Part shown: positions 35,514 to 44,474 of the stretch, in pieces
Layout of the letters: every line of letters starts with the position of its first letter
How positions within the stretch are numbered: the stretch's first letter is position 1
NCBI GenBank assembly: GCA_937901745.1
Contig: CALGSZ010000055.1
Span: forward strand, 62,001 to 126,000
Direction: 5' to 3'
Source of the DNA: an uncultured Chloroflexota bacterium
GTDB taxonomy: Bacteria; Chloroflexota; Chloroflexia; Thermomicrobiales; UBA6265
DNA: 64,000 nt
Translations under genes and position numbers: made by a program
Notes under the pieces: model-generated
Database searches by the model: none
Told to the model about the DNA's origin: nothing
What the model saw: the letters and a program-made list of their open reading frames with translations, nothing else

Positions 35514-35572
35514 GGCGGCGCCGGAAACCGGGTTCCCGCCCCGGTTGACCCTAGTGCGAGAGGACACCGTCC

Positions 35573-36208
35573 ATGAAGGAGCTATCGCGTCGGCAGCGCG
35601 CAATCCTCGAATTCATCGAGCGCTTCCTCGACGAGAACGACTACCCGCCCACGATCCGCGATATCCAGCGCGAGCTCGGCATCTCTTCGACCAGCGTCGT
35701 GGATTACAACCTGAAGGTGCTCGAGGCGCGCAATCTGATTCGCCGCAACCGGAACATCTCCCGCGGCATCGAGCTGGTCGGGCGCGGCTCGCGCCGCAAC
35801 ATCGTCACGATCCCGGTGATCGGTCAGATCGCCGCCGGTGCCCCGATTCCGGTCCCGGAGGACCTGGAGACCGCCGAGGCGGACGAGACGATCGAGCTGA
35901 GCGCGGATCTGGTTCCGGACAGTGGGCGTGGCCTGTTCGCTCTGCGCGTCAAGGGGCACTCGATGGTCGACGCGCTGATCAACGACGGCGACATCGTGCT
36001 GCTGCGTAAGCAGGAAACTTGCGAGAACGGCGACACGGTCGCGGTCTGGTTGAAAGACCAGAAGGAAACCACCCTCAAGAAGTTCTACCACGAGGGTAAT
36101 CGCATCCGGCTCCAGCCCGCGAACGTGACGATGGAGCCGATCTACACCGATCCGGAGAACGTCGAGATCCAGGGGAAGCTCGTCACTGTCGTCCGCGCCA
36201 TCAGTTAG
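35573..36208 (+). CDS. lexA: SOS repressor LexA
   Basis: 211 residues. The N-terminal winged helix (1 to about 65) has TIRDIQRELGISSTSVVDYNL as recognition region. The C-terminal S24 peptidase domain shows the self-cleavage site Ala88-Gly89 (IAAGAPIP), nucleophile Ser130 (GHSMVD) and general base Lys169 (TLKKF), all intact. Activated RecA stimulates autocleavage, releasing the SOS regulon. ATG start. A consensus promoter with embedded operator sits upstream. Divergent from cvpA/mutS2. Confidence 0.97.
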   Translation: MKELSRRQRAILEFIERFLDENDYPPTIRDIQRELGISSTSVVDYNLKVLEARNLIRRNRNISRGIELVGRGSRRNIVTIPVIGQIAAGAPIPVPEDLETAEADETIELSADLVPDSGRGLFALRVKGHSMVDALINDGDIVLLRKQETCENGDTVAVWLKDQKETTLKKFYHEGNRIRLQPANVTMEPIYTDPENVEIQGKLVTVVRAIS

Positions 36209-36299
36209 GCGTCGGTCGGCATAGGCCTGTTGCTAAAGCACCGGCCGCGAGCCGACGGCAGCCTTCACGCCGGAAGGCAGAAGAGCACCTAGCCGCGTG

Positions 36300-37787
36300 A
36301 TGGCGCTCAGAGCACCTCGCAACCTGGGTCAATCTCCGGAGTCGGTTGCGTTCGCTGCCGGTCTGATCGTCTACCTCGCCTGTCTCGCTTGGTTACCGCA
36401 TTTCATCGAGCGGCTCACCCCACTGACCGGGGATGAGCCGTTTTACGTTATGACAGCGATCAGCCTGATCGAAGACGGCGACCTGGATGAGACCAACAAC
36501 TACGCCGAGCGCGACTACGACCGCTTCTATCCGGAAGGTGGTCCAACAGACAAAGGGTGGGACGCCTATCCTGACCCGCTCCCGCCGCACGCCACGCAAT
36601 CCACGCGGCCAGGTCTTTACAGCAAACACGGCCTCGGGCTGACGCTGCTGATCGCGCTGCCCTACGCCGTGGGCGGCCGACCGCTGACGTTGGTCGTGCT
36701 CGCGCTGGTCGCGGCTCTAATCGCCGCCAATATGGCGCTCCTCGCGCGGCGGTATTCAGGCTCGAACGCAATTGCGCTCGTAGTCGCGCTCGCGCTGAGC
36801 CTGACAGCACCGCTCCTGCCGTTCTCATTGCTGATCTTCCCCGAGATGCCGGCGGCGCTGTGCATCGTCTACGCGCTGCGACGGCTGCTCGAGCCGCGAA
36901 ATGCGTGGTGGCAGTGGCTGCTCATCGGCTGCGGGTCGGCCGCCCTGCCGTGGCTGCATTACAGGCTCGTACCGGTAAGCCTATCGTTGGCGGCCATCGC
37001 CGTCATCCTTCACCGCCACACGATCACGCGCTGGCAGGCAGCGGCCGCGCTCACCGCTCCCGCCGTGGGAGCGGTGTCGCTCGTCTTGTGGTTCACATAC
37101 CTCTACGGCCGGCCATTACCGCCCGCGGCGGACCACGCCGGCTTTTCGGGCCCGCTCGGCACGATCAACGGCCTGGCTGGTCTTTTCTTAGACCAGCAGT
37201 GGGGAGCCTGGATCGCAAACCCGCTGCTCTTCCTCGCCGTCGCCACGGCGATTCTCTTCGCGACCGCCTACCCACGCGATGCCGTCGCGCTCGCCGTGGT
37301 CGCCGGTCCATACCTCGGCATCGTCGCGGCATACCGCGTCTGGTGGGGCGAGTGGAACCCGCCAGCGCGCTATCTTGTGGACGTAGTTCCCTTGGTCGCG
37401 GCGCCGCTCGCGTGGTGGCTGGGGCGCGCCAGCCAACTCAGTCGCTGGATCGCTCTCGCGCTGACTATGATTCCGGCGGCCGCCGTGATGGCGACGTTCA
37501 TTGACGATCCGCAGCTGATGTACAACCACCCGGACGGCACCGCACGGCTGTTCGAGAACTGGGCGGAGCGATTCGATCTGCCGCTCGACCGCCTGATCCC
37601 GTCCTACGTGTTCTACAGCGCGAGTCCCGCTTCCGAGCGGCTCTTCTTCGCCCTAGCCGCCATCGCTTGGCTCGCGGCCGTCACATACGCGTGCTGGCTT
37701 GCGGTTCGCTCGACGCAGGGATCGACCGACCCTCCCACGGTCCAACCCATTCAGTCCACGAGAGCGGGCGCGGCGTCAGTAGCGTGA
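36300..37787 (+). CDS. Polytopic membrane protein, GT-C glycosyltransferase-like
   Basis: About 495 residues with some ten to eleven membrane spans. The first external loop begins with TGDEPFYVMTAISLIEDGDL and later KHGLGLTLLIALPYA, a pattern common in GT-C transferases (ArnT/PMT-like, RgtA-D-like) of Chloroflexi, where the first-loop Asp-Glu pair is catalytic. It would use a lipid-linked sugar as donor on the outer face. The acceptor is unknown. GTG 36297 and ATG 36300 are alternative starts; ribosome-site evidence is weak. It stands alone between lexA and the DUF4126 gene. Confidence 0.7.
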   Translation: MALRAPRNLGQSPESVAFAAGLIVYLACLAWLPHFIERLTPLTGDEPFYVMTAISLIEDGDLDETNNYAERDYDRFYPEGGPTDKGWDAYPDPLPPHATQSTRPGLYSKHGLGLTLLIALPYAVGGRPLTLVVLALVAALIAANMALLARRYSGSNAIALVVALALSLTAPLLPFSLLIFPEMPAALCIVYALRRLLEPRNAWWQWLLIGCGSAALPWLHYRLVPVSLSLAAIAVILHRHTITRWQAAAALTAPAVGAVSLVLWFTYLYGRPLPPAADHAGFSGPLGTINGLAGLFLDQQWGAWIANPLLFLAVATAILFATAYPRDAVALAVVAGPYLGIVAAYRVWWGEWNPPARYLVDVVPLVAAPLAWWLGRASQLSRWIALALTMIPAAAVMATFIDDPQLMYNHPDGTARLFENWAERFDLPLDRLIPSYVFYSASPASERLFFALAAIAWLAAVTYACWLAVRSTQGSTDPPTVQPIQSTRAGAASVA

Positions 37788-37845
37788 AATTGAGTGTTGC
37801 GTTCGAGATGCTTGGAGCAGGGCGCACAATCGGCGCGGGTCACGA

Positions 37846-37854
37846 TGATATACT
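37846..37854 (+). promoter_or_regulatory. Extended -10 promoter for the DUF4126 gene
   Basis: TGA-TATACT (37846-37854) fits TGnTATAnT except one base and lies 54 nt before the ATG. No -35 was found. Same form as at mfd, gyrA and hppA. Confidence 0.45.
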
Positions 37855-37907
37855 CCGCCGGCTGACGATCCGATTAGGGGGCGGAGCGTGACCAGCGGGG
37901 GTACCTC

Positions 37908-38516
37908 ATGGATAGCTCGGTGCTGACCGGACTCGGCCTGGCACCGCCAGCCGGCCTGAACGCATATATCCCGCTCCTTGTCCTGGCGCTCGCTGATCGG
38001 TTCACCGATCAGGTGACGCTGGAGCGCCCGTACGATTTTCTTTCCTCCACCGCGGGAATAGTCGTTCTGCTTGTCTTGTTGACGATCGAGATTGTCGCGG
38101 ACAAGGTGCCGGGCATCGACCACGCGAACGATCTGCTGCAATCGGCGATCCGCCCGGCCGCTGGTGCGATCTCGATGATGGCGGTGACGAACACGGATGA
38201 CTCACTCAATCCGGTCGTCGCCATGGTCATCGGTTTGCTTATCGCCGGGGCGGTACACGGCGTCAAGGCAACCTCGCGCCCTGCCATTACGGTCTCCACG
38301 AGCGGCGTCGGCAACCCTCTGATCAGCACGATCGAAGATGGCATCGCCGTCTTCACCTCGATCATGGCCATCCTTGTCCCCATCGTCGCGGTGGCGCTGG
38401 TCATCGCGTTCGGCGCGTTCTTGTGGTGGACGTATCGGCGCATACGTAATCTGAGCCGCTTTCTTGCCAGGACTGGGCGCTCGATGACCTTGCCCAAGAA
38501 GTCAAACGGCCACTAA
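37908..38516 (+). CDS. DUF4126 family membrane protein
   Basis: 202 residues with about five membrane spans. The N-terminus LTGLGLAPPAGLNAYIPLLVLAL and central DKVPGIDHANDLLQSAIRPAAGA are the hallmark segments of DUF4126, an uncharacterised family of small integral membrane proteins. The C-terminus is basic (RRIRNLSRFLARTGRSM) and likely cytoplasmic. ATG start with an extended -10 upstream. It is followed at 31 bp by a dnaJ-like gene on the same strand; a functional link is not known. Confidence 0.85.
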   Translation: MDSSVLTGLGLAPPAGLNAYIPLLVLALADRFTDQVTLERPYDFLSSTAGIVVLLVLLTIEIVADKVPGIDHANDLLQSAIRPAAGAISMMAVTNTDDSLNPVVAMVIGLLIAGAVHGVKATSRPAITVSTSGVGNPLISTIEDGIAVFTSIMAILVPIVAVALVIAFGAFLWWTYRRIRNLSRFLARTGRSMTLPKKSNGH

Positions 38517-38547
38517 TATCGAACGCGCAGTAGGCGAGTGAACACCC

Positions 38548-39597
38548 GTGCCGACCGTCCAATTCAAGGACTATTACAAGACTCTCGGAGTCGATCGGAA
38601 CGCGGACGCGGCCACGCTCCGCGCCGCCTATCGCCGACTCGCGCGCAAGTACCACCCCGACGTCAACCCAGGCGACAAGGTCGCTGAAGAGCGGTTCAAG
38701 GAGATCAACGAGGCCTACGAGGTCCTCTCCGATCCGGCCAAGCGCAAGATCTACGACCGCTACGGGCACGATTGGGAGAGGTATCAGCAGGCCAACGGCG
38801 ACGCGTTCGGTCGACGCGACAGCCGGCGCCACGAGGACTTCGCGTCCTGGTTCACTGGGAGCCCTGGGGAAACGTTCCGCACGGAATTCAGCGAGCACAC
38901 CGGCAGCTTCTCCGATTTCTTCCAGACGCTCTTCGGCACCTTCAGCCGGCGCGGCGCCAGTGGCACCCGCGCGGGACGCCGGCGTGGTGAGGATGTCGAA
39001 GTCGGCGTTGAGATCTCGCTGAGCGAGGCGCTGACCGGAACGAAACGCCAATTCGAGATCCGGACCTCGGATTCCTGCACGACATGCCATGGCATCGGCA
39101 TCGCTCGCGGAGCGGTCTGCCCAACCTGCGACGGCTCCGGCAGCGTGCCGCGCTCGAAGACGATCGAGGTCACCATTCCGCCTGGCGTGGCGACAGGATC
39201 GCGGGTGCGCATTGCCGGACAGGGTGGCGCTGGACACGCCGGCGGCCCGAATGGAGACGTCTATCTCCGCATCAGCGTTCGGCCCGATTCTCGTTTCGAG
39301 CGCGACGGGGATGATCTGCAGACCGAGCTCGAAGTGCCGCTCTACACCGCGGTGCTCGGCGGCGAAGTGCTCGTGCCGACGCTCCGCGGCCGTGTCGCGC
39401 TGACGATTCCCCCGGAGACGCAGAGCGGTCGTGTCTTCCGGCTTCGTGGCCAGGGAATGCCCCGGCTTCGGCGACCGAAGGAGCGCGGCGACCTGCTGGT
39501 CCGGGTCAAGGTCGTCATTCCCACGCAGCTCACCGAGCGTGAGCGGGCCCTCTTCCGCCAGCTGCGAGATCTCCGTCCCGCCACCGGCCGGTCCTAA
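38548..39597 (+). CDS. DnaJ-family co-chaperone with a single zinc centre
   Basis: 349 residues, GTG start. The J domain (about 6-72) has the HPD motif at 36-38 (KYHPDVNPG). A Gly/Arg/Phe-rich linker (about 85-150) follows. The central region has only two CxxCxGxG repeats, C177TTCHGIG and C191PTCDGSG, where classical DnaJ has four; it can bind one zinc rather than two. The C-terminal substrate-binding domains (TIPPGVATGSRVRIAGQGG, LRGQGMPRL) are complete. It stimulates DnaK ATPase. It is intermediate between DnaJ and zinc-less CbpA. No dnaK or grpE is nearby. Confidence 0.88.
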   Translation: MPTVQFKDYYKTLGVDRNADAATLRAAYRRLARKYHPDVNPGDKVAEERFKEINEAYEVLSDPAKRKIYDRYGHDWERYQQANGDAFGRRDSRRHEDFASWFTGSPGETFRTEFSEHTGSFSDFFQTLFGTFSRRGASGTRAGRRRGEDVEVGVEISLSEALTGTKRQFEIRTSDSCTTCHGIGIARGAVCPTCDGSGSVPRSKTIEVTIPPGVATGSRVRIAGQGGAGHAGGPNGDVYLRISVRPDSRFERDGDDLQTELEVPLYTAVLGGEVLVPTLRGRVALTIPPETQSGRVFRLRGQGMPRLRRPKERGDLLVRVKVVIPTQLTERERALFRQLRDLRPATGRS

Positions 39598-39657
39598 TTG
39601 CATTTCCTCCCCAACCCGGACCGGCGTAACAGGTACCGAAGAGCGCCAAACCTCGGG

Positions 39658-39693
39658 TATAGTGCCCTGCGCGAGACCGGAGCCACGCTCCGG
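39658..39693 (+). promoter_or_regulatory. Possible purA -10 and 7-bp leader hairpin
   Basis: TATAGT (39658-39663) is a fair -10 without an obvious -35. Just downstream CCGGAGC (39677-39683) and GCTCCGG (39687-39693) form a perfect 7-bp stem with a CAC loop, near the predicted transcript start. purA ATG is at 39731. Confidence 0.35.
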
Positions 39694-39730
39694 CTATCTG
39701 TGTGTTGAGGGGAGTCACAGGAACGCCGCG

Positions 39731-41053
39731 ATGCCAGCTACGATCGTCATGGGGGGTCAATGGGGGGATGAGGGCAAGGGCAAGCTGACGGACGCCCTGG
39801 CAAAGCATGCCGACATCGTGGTACGCGCCAACGGCGGCAGCAACGCCGGCCACACGATCTCCACACCGGACGGCGTTTTCAAGATGCATCTGGTCCCGTC
39901 CGGGATTCTCAATCCAAGCTGCACCTGCATCATCGGCGCCGGGGTCGTCGTCGATCCCCGAGATTTGCTGACTGAGATTGACGGCCTCCGCTCGCGAGGC
40001 GTGTCCACTGATCGGCTGCTCATCTCCGACCGGGCGCACCTCGTACTGCCGTACCATCCCCTGCTCGACCGCGCGGAGGAAAAGGCGCGGAGCGACCAGA
40101 AGATCGGAACCACCCTGCGCGGCATCGGTCCCGCGTACTCCGACAAGGTTGCGCGGCGTGGCGTCCGGATCGGCGACCTGCTGGACGAAGCCACGCTGCT
40201 CCGAAAGTTGACCAGCGAGATCGCCGCGAAGAACCGCCTGCTCTCGCAGCTCTACGGCGAGGAAACCCTCGATCTCACGGAGACGTACCGCAACTTGGTC
40301 GAGATGGGAGCCCGCCTGCGTCCCCACGTCGCGGCGACGGAGATGGTCGTCCAGGACGCCCTCGCTGCCGGCCAGGAAGTCTTGATCGAGTGCGCTCAGG
40401 GAGCGATGCTCGACGTGGACTACGGCACCTACCCGTATGTCACGTCCTCCTCCCCGACCGCGGCGGGCGCTTGCCAAGGCGCGGGGGTCGCGCCGACTCA
40501 GGTCAGCCGCGTTGTCGCCGTCTACAAGGCGTACAGCACCCGCGTCGGCAGCGGACCGATGCCGACCGAGCTCAAGGACGCCATTGGAGACGAGATCCGT
40601 GAGCGCGGCCGGGAGTACGGCACGACGACCGGGCGGCCGCGACGCACCGGCTGGTTCGACGCTGTCGCTGCGCGTTATGTCGCGCGACTGAACGGTGTCA
40701 CCGAGATCGCTCTAACGTTGCTGGACGTTCTCGACACCTTCGACGAGATCAAGGTCTGTACCGCCTATCGCTTGAACGAGGTCACGCTCACCCACCTGCC
40801 AGCGCGGGAAGATCTGCTCGCGCAGGTGGTTCCAGAGTTCACCACCCTGCCCGGCTGGAAGACGGATACGACCGGCGCCCGGCGCGCGGAGGACCTGCCA
40901 CCAGCCGCCAGGGGCTACATCTCGTTCCTCGAAGAGCAAATCGGCGTCCCGATCACGATGGTCGGGGTCGGCCCCGACCGCGAGCAGCTGATTCCGCTCC
41001 GCGAATCAGCCGCGATTCTGCAGGTTGGCTCGCAGCCAGCGACCCGGCCTTGA
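39731..41053 (+). CDS. purA: Adenylosuccinate synthetase
   Basis: Joins IMP and aspartate using GTP, first committed step to AMP; 440 residues, normal. GTP loop and catalytic Asp are in GGQWGDEGKGK (residues 8-18), with the His of GGSNAGHTI. QGAMLDVDYGTYPYVTSSSP and STRVGSGPMPTEL are diagnostic. ATG 39731 has AGGAA 8 nt upstream; a longer frame opening at 39431 overlaps the dnaJ-like gene and has no ribosome site. It is followed 30 bp later by fabZ, so the two may share an mRNA. Confidence 0.97.
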   Translation: MPATIVMGGQWGDEGKGKLTDALAKHADIVVRANGGSNAGHTISTPDGVFKMHLVPSGILNPSCTCIIGAGVVVDPRDLLTEIDGLRSRGVSTDRLLISDRAHLVLPYHPLLDRAEEKARSDQKIGTTLRGIGPAYSDKVARRGVRIGDLLDEATLLRKLTSEIAAKNRLLSQLYGEETLDLTETYRNLVEMGARLRPHVAATEMVVQDALAAGQEVLIECAQGAMLDVDYGTYPYVTSSSPTAAGACQGAGVAPTQVSRVVAVYKAYSTRVGSGPMPTELKDAIGDEIRERGREYGTTTGRPRRTGWFDAVAARYVARLNGVTEIALTLLDVLDTFDEIKVCTAYRLNEVTLTHLPAREDLLAQVVPEFTTLPGWKTDTTGARRAEDLPPAARGYISFLEEQIGVPITMVGVGPDREQLIPLRESAAILQVGSQPATRP

Positions 41054-41083
41054 GCGCCGGCCATGAGAGGGAGCAGGCAGACG

Positions 41084-41542
41084 ATGGATCAGCCGACGAT
41101 TCTCGATGCGGCCGCGATTCAGCGGATCATCCCCCACCGGTATCCCTTCCTGCTGGTGGACAAGGTGATTGAGATCGAGCCGGGTAAACGCGCGGTCGGC
41201 ATCAAGAACGTGACCATCAACGAGCCGTTCTTCCAGGGGCATTTCCCGGAGTACCCGGTCATGCCGGGGGTACTCATCGTCGAGGCGCTCGCGCAGGTCG
41301 GCGCGGTCGCGATCCTGATGGTCGAGGAGTTCAAGGGCCGGATCGCTTTCTTCGCCGGGCTCGACAACGTGCGCTGGAAGCGGCAAGTCAAGCCAGGCGA
41401 CACACTGCGGCTGGAAGTCGAGGTCGGACAGATCCGGCGAAGCATCGGCACCGGCACTGGTACCGCGACCGTGGACGGCGAGCTTGCCTGCCGCGGTGAG
41501 TTCATGTTCGCGGTCGGCCCCGCCCAATCGAGCAATTCCTAA
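41084..41542 (+). CDS. fabZ: 3-hydroxyacyl-[acyl-carrier-protein] dehydratase FabZ
   Basis: Hot-dog fold dehydratase of type II fatty acid synthesis, 152 residues. IQRIIPHRYPFLLVDKV starts the core; the active-site loop GHFPEYPVMPGVLIVEALAQ contains His53 and Glu67, both conserved. ATG 41084 is preferred, with GAGGGAG upstream. It lies between purA and a glycosyltransferase gene; no other fab genes are in the window. Confidence 0.96.
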   Translation: MDQPTILDAAAIQRIIPHRYPFLLVDKVIEIEPGKRAVGIKNVTINEPFFQGHFPEYPVMPGVLIVEALAQVGAVAILMVEEFKGRIAFFAGLDNVRWKRQVKPGDTLRLEVEVGQIRRSIGTGTGTATVDGELACRGEFMFAVGPAQSSNS

Positions 41543-41565
41543 TCGGCACGCATCCGGAGCGCGGC

Positions 41566-42693
41566 GTGGACACGGCGCCTGAGCGTGAGCGTGTCATCGG
41601 TATCGACGCGAGTCGGCTGACCGTCGGGGAGCGGACCGGTACCGAGACTTACACGGCACAGCTATTGCAGGCACTGCACGAGCTTGGCGCTCCGGATCGC
41701 TTTCGGCTCTATCTCAACGCCCATACGCCACCGCCCGGACTACCGCCGCTCGGGGAAACGGTCTGCATCCCGTTCCCCCGACTGTGGACGCACGCGCGTC
41801 TGTCGTGGGAGATGCAGCGCCGTCCGCCGGCGGTGCTATTCGTCCCCGCGCACGTGATCCCGCTGCGACGCCCGGCGTCGGTCGTCACCATCCACGATCT
41901 CGGATTCCTTTACCATCCGGAAGCGCACCCTCCCCGGCAACGCCGGATGCTCGACGTGACGACGCGTTGGAGCGCGTGGGCGGCCAAACACATCATCGCG
42001 ATTTCGGAGACGACGCGCCGCGACCTGATCAAGCACTACGGCGTCCCGGCCAGCAAAGTGACCGTCATCCCCCATGGCGTTGATCCGCGTTTCGGCCGCG
42101 TTACCGCGGAGCAGGTGCAGGACGTTCGAGAGAAGCTCGCACTGCCAGAGCGATACATCCTCGCCGTCGGCACGATTCAGCCGCGAAAAAATCTCGGCCG
42201 GCTCGCCGCCGCGCTTCGCCAAGTCGCCAGCGCCGGTCTCCCGCACCGGCTGGTCATCGCCGGAAAACGCGGATGGCTTGCGGATCAGGTGGAGCGCGAA
42301 GTCGCCGCATCCGGCGCGGCCGACCGGGTCGTCTGGCTCGGCTACGTGCCCGCGGCCGATCTCCCCGCGCTCTACACGGGGGCCGATGTCCTAGCGTTCC
42401 CCTCCCTCTACGAAGGCTTTGGCCTACCGATCCTGGAGGCGATGGCGAGCGGCGTGCCGGTCGTCGCGGCCAGTCGCTCGGCGCTGCCCGAGGTTGCCGG
42501 CGATGCCGCTCTGCTCGTCGATCCCTTCGATCCGCAAGCGATTGGAAAGGCACTCGTCCGCGCAATCACCGACGAGGCGCTGCGCGCGCAGCTGACCGAG
42601 AGAGGCCGCGAGCGCGCCGGCACGTTCACTTGGCGGCGAACGGCCGAGGAGACACTCGCGGTCCTGCGCGCCGTCCGCGATGGAACTCGCTAG
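41566..42693 (+). CDS. Glycosyltransferase family 4
   Basis: 375 residues, GT-B fold, retaining. The N-terminal half has IGIDASRLTVGERTGTETYT and TIHDLGFLYHPEAHP, typical of mannosyltransferase-like GT4 enzymes. The nucleotide-sugar half has VGTIQPRKNLGRL and the E-x7-E motif in YEGFGLPILEAMASGVP. GTG start, 23 bp after fabZ, so possibly the same operon. Sugar and acceptor are unknown; mannose on a lipid or envelope glycan is a reasonable guess given ino1 and lipid genes nearby. Confidence 0.9.
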   Translation: MDTAPERERVIGIDASRLTVGERTGTETYTAQLLQALHELGAPDRFRLYLNAHTPPPGLPPLGETVCIPFPRLWTHARLSWEMQRRPPAVLFVPAHVIPLRRPASVVTIHDLGFLYHPEAHPPRQRRMLDVTTRWSAWAAKHIIAISETTRRDLIKHYGVPASKVTVIPHGVDPRFGRVTAEQVQDVREKLALPERYILAVGTIQPRKNLGRLAAALRQVASAGLPHRLVIAGKRGWLADQVEREVAASGAADRVVWLGYVPAADLPALYTGADVLAFPSLYEGFGLPILEAMASGVPVVAASRSALPEVAGDAALLVDPFDPQAIGKALVRAITDEALRAQLTERGRERAGTFTWRRTAEETLAVLRAVRDGTR

Positions 42694-42816
42694 TCCTTGA
42701 CAACGTTGAATGTTCAGGGATGGGGCGAGCGGCGTATCATTGCGTCAGAGGCCGCGAACCGCAAGGCCGTCGCCTCGGATGATCCGGAGAACCATAAGGA
42801 GCAGAGGCAGGGGTAG

Positions 42817-43344
42817 ATGGCGGCATCGGCACGGCTCGTTGGATTACTTCTCCTCGGATTTGGCATCGTCCTAGGCGTCGGCATCGCCCTCTGGCTCATA
42901 TTCGGTGTCCTCGACGACAAGACCGAACGGACCGGCGCCATCTTTGGCTTCGTCCTCCTCTTCGGCTGTCTCGTCCTGCCATTGATCGGCGGTGGTATTT
43001 ACTTCTTCCGCAAGGGGCAAGCGGAGGCGCGCGATCTCGCTCGCGTCGCGCAGCAGCGGCGCCTGCTCGACATGGTCACCACTCGCGGCCAGGTCTCGAT
43101 CGCCGATTTGGTGCTCGACCTGAAGACGACGCGCGAGCAGGTTCAACGCGACCTGACCGAATTGGTCGGCCGTGGCCTCTTCAGCGGATACGTGGATTGG
43201 AACCGCGGCATGCTCTATTCCGTTGAGGCATCGAAGTTGCAGGGGAGTCAAACGTGCCCGAACTGCGGCGGGCAGTTGGAGCTTGCCGGCAAAGGGTTGA
43301 TCACCTGCCCCTATTGTGGTGCGCAGATCTTCTTGACCGGTTAG
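42817..43344 (+). CDS. Membrane protein with winged-helix-like and zinc-ribbon domains
   Basis: 175 residues, first gene of the PspA-containing cluster. Two membrane helices (about 8-30 and 44-63) form a hairpin. A cytoplasmic segment (about 70-140) follows with QQRRLLDMVTTRGQVSIADLVLDLKTTREQVQRDLTELV, which looks like a winged helix-turn-helix. It ends with a C4 zinc ribbon, Cys147, Cys150, Cys164 and Cys167. A membrane-held DNA- or protein-binding module suggests a sensor or scaffold. The family is not one I can name. ATG start; no convincing promoter: TTGACA at 42697-42702 lacks a matching -10. Confidence 0.65.
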   Translation: MAASARLVGLLLLGFGIVLGVGIALWLIFGVLDDKTERTGAIFGFVLLFGCLVLPLIGGGIYFFRKGQAEARDLARVAQQRRLLDMVTTRGQVSIADLVLDLKTTREQVQRDLTELVGRGLFSGYVDWNRGMLYSVEASKLQGSQTCPNCGGQLELAGKGLITCPYCGAQIFLTG

Positions 43345-43389
43345 GCCCGGTCCGACGACGGCGATCGGCGCTCAGCACGGGAGATGAAA

Positions 43390-44409
43390 ATGGCAGGGAC
43401 CGCTGACGCAAGCAAACGAGTGACCAACTTCCTCGACCGGATACCCGGCTATCGGGGATACCGGGCGAAGGAGGACCGGCGAGATGCCGATCGGCGCGTC
43501 CGCGAGCACGTCGCGAACGCCTTCGCCGCGCAGGCGGACCGGGTGGAGAGCGTCGCGCGCCGCCTGGCCGAAGAGCGCCGGCTCAGAGAGATCGGTCCGG
43601 TAGAGCAGCTGGCGCAATCGATCCGCCATGTGGTCGATCGCATCATGACCGCCTCCTACGGCTACGGCGGCCTATTCAGCGACCGCAACGTTGACGAGAT
43701 CGCACTCGACCAGCTCCGGAAGTTCGACGAGAGCTTGATGAGCGGCGTCGAGGAGCTCAATGAGCCGATCGCCGCTCTAGAGCAAGAGCTGGCCGCTGGC
43801 GGCGATCTGGCGGTGCCTGCTCGCGCCGGGACGGCGGTCACGCAGCGCGTTCTCGAACGGCTGAACGCGCGCGCGGAGGTGATCGAGACGGGCAAGCCGG
43901 CGCCTGAGGAAAAGCTGCTCGACCTCTTGGAGCCGCTCGGCGCCAAGCGCCAGCCGCCGCCCACCTACTCACTCCGCATCGGCGACGCGATTGCGATCCT
44001 CGGCGAGAACTTCATCGTTGACGCGGAGATTCACCTCGAAACCCGTGGCCGCGCGTTACGCCTCTTCCGGATCGGCCCAGCCTCACCACGTTGGCTCGCG
44101 GTCTCGGCGGATCCGAGCGAAGAGCCAGCGGTGCTCCAGGAAGCGGGGGACGCGTCAGCGGTCGGCAGCGAGGTCACGATCGGTGGCACGCGCTACGTGG
44201 AGCAATGGTCCGAGGCCGGCATGGGCGAGTTGCACGGCAAGGGCGGCTCGTCCGGGCAACGTTCCGTGACCATCACCACCTTCGCGGGGGCGGAAGATCC
44301 AAAGAAGCGCGCCGTCACCGTTGATTGGGAGACCGAGCGCCAGACTTTCGCCGGAGAGACCGTCCATCCTGACGACATCGAGATCTACGGCCCGACCGGC
44401 ACTCGGTGA
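43390..44409 (+). CDS. DUF4178 protein of the PspA cluster
   Basis: 339 residues. The first part (about 15-170) is charged helix, with ASKRVTNFLDRIPGYRGYRAKEDRRDADRR at the start. The second (about 190-335) looks like DUF4178: SLRIGDAIAILGENFIVDAEI, GGTRYVEQWSEAGMGELHG and ITTFAGAEDPKKRAVTVDWETE. DUF4178 genes are known to travel with PspA, DUF350 and SPFH genes in envelope-stress loci, without a defined activity. ATG 43390 is chosen over 43384 because GGGAG (43379-43383) is then 6 nt away. pspA follows after 65 bp. Confidence 0.72.
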   Translation: MAGTADASKRVTNFLDRIPGYRGYRAKEDRRDADRRVREHVANAFAAQADRVESVARRLAEERRLREIGPVEQLAQSIRHVVDRIMTASYGYGGLFSDRNVDEIALDQLRKFDESLMSGVEELNEPIAALEQELAAGGDLAVPARAGTAVTQRVLERLNARAEVIETGKPAPEEKLLDLLEPLGAKRQPPPTYSLRIGDAIAILGENFIVDAEIHLETRGRALRLFRIGPASPRWLAVSADPSEEPAVLQEAGDASAVGSEVTIGGTRYVEQWSEAGMGELHGKGGSSGQRSVTITTFAGAEDPKKRAVTVDWETERQTFAGETVHPDDIEIYGPTGTR

Positions 44410-44474
44410 GCGTGGCCGCGACGTTCGCGGCTCACGACAGTGGCGCAACAGCGCCAAGAGAGGAGATACGACAC

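Noticed and set aside
39431..39730. 100-codon upstream extension of purA
   Set aside because: Overlaps the dnaJ-like gene in another frame; ATG 39731 has the ribosome site and the usual PurA N-terminus.
42697..42740. TTGACA and TATCAT before the PspA cluster as a promoter
   Set aside because: The spacing of 32 nt is far too long; alternative -35s at 42706 and 42713 are poor, so no promoter is called.
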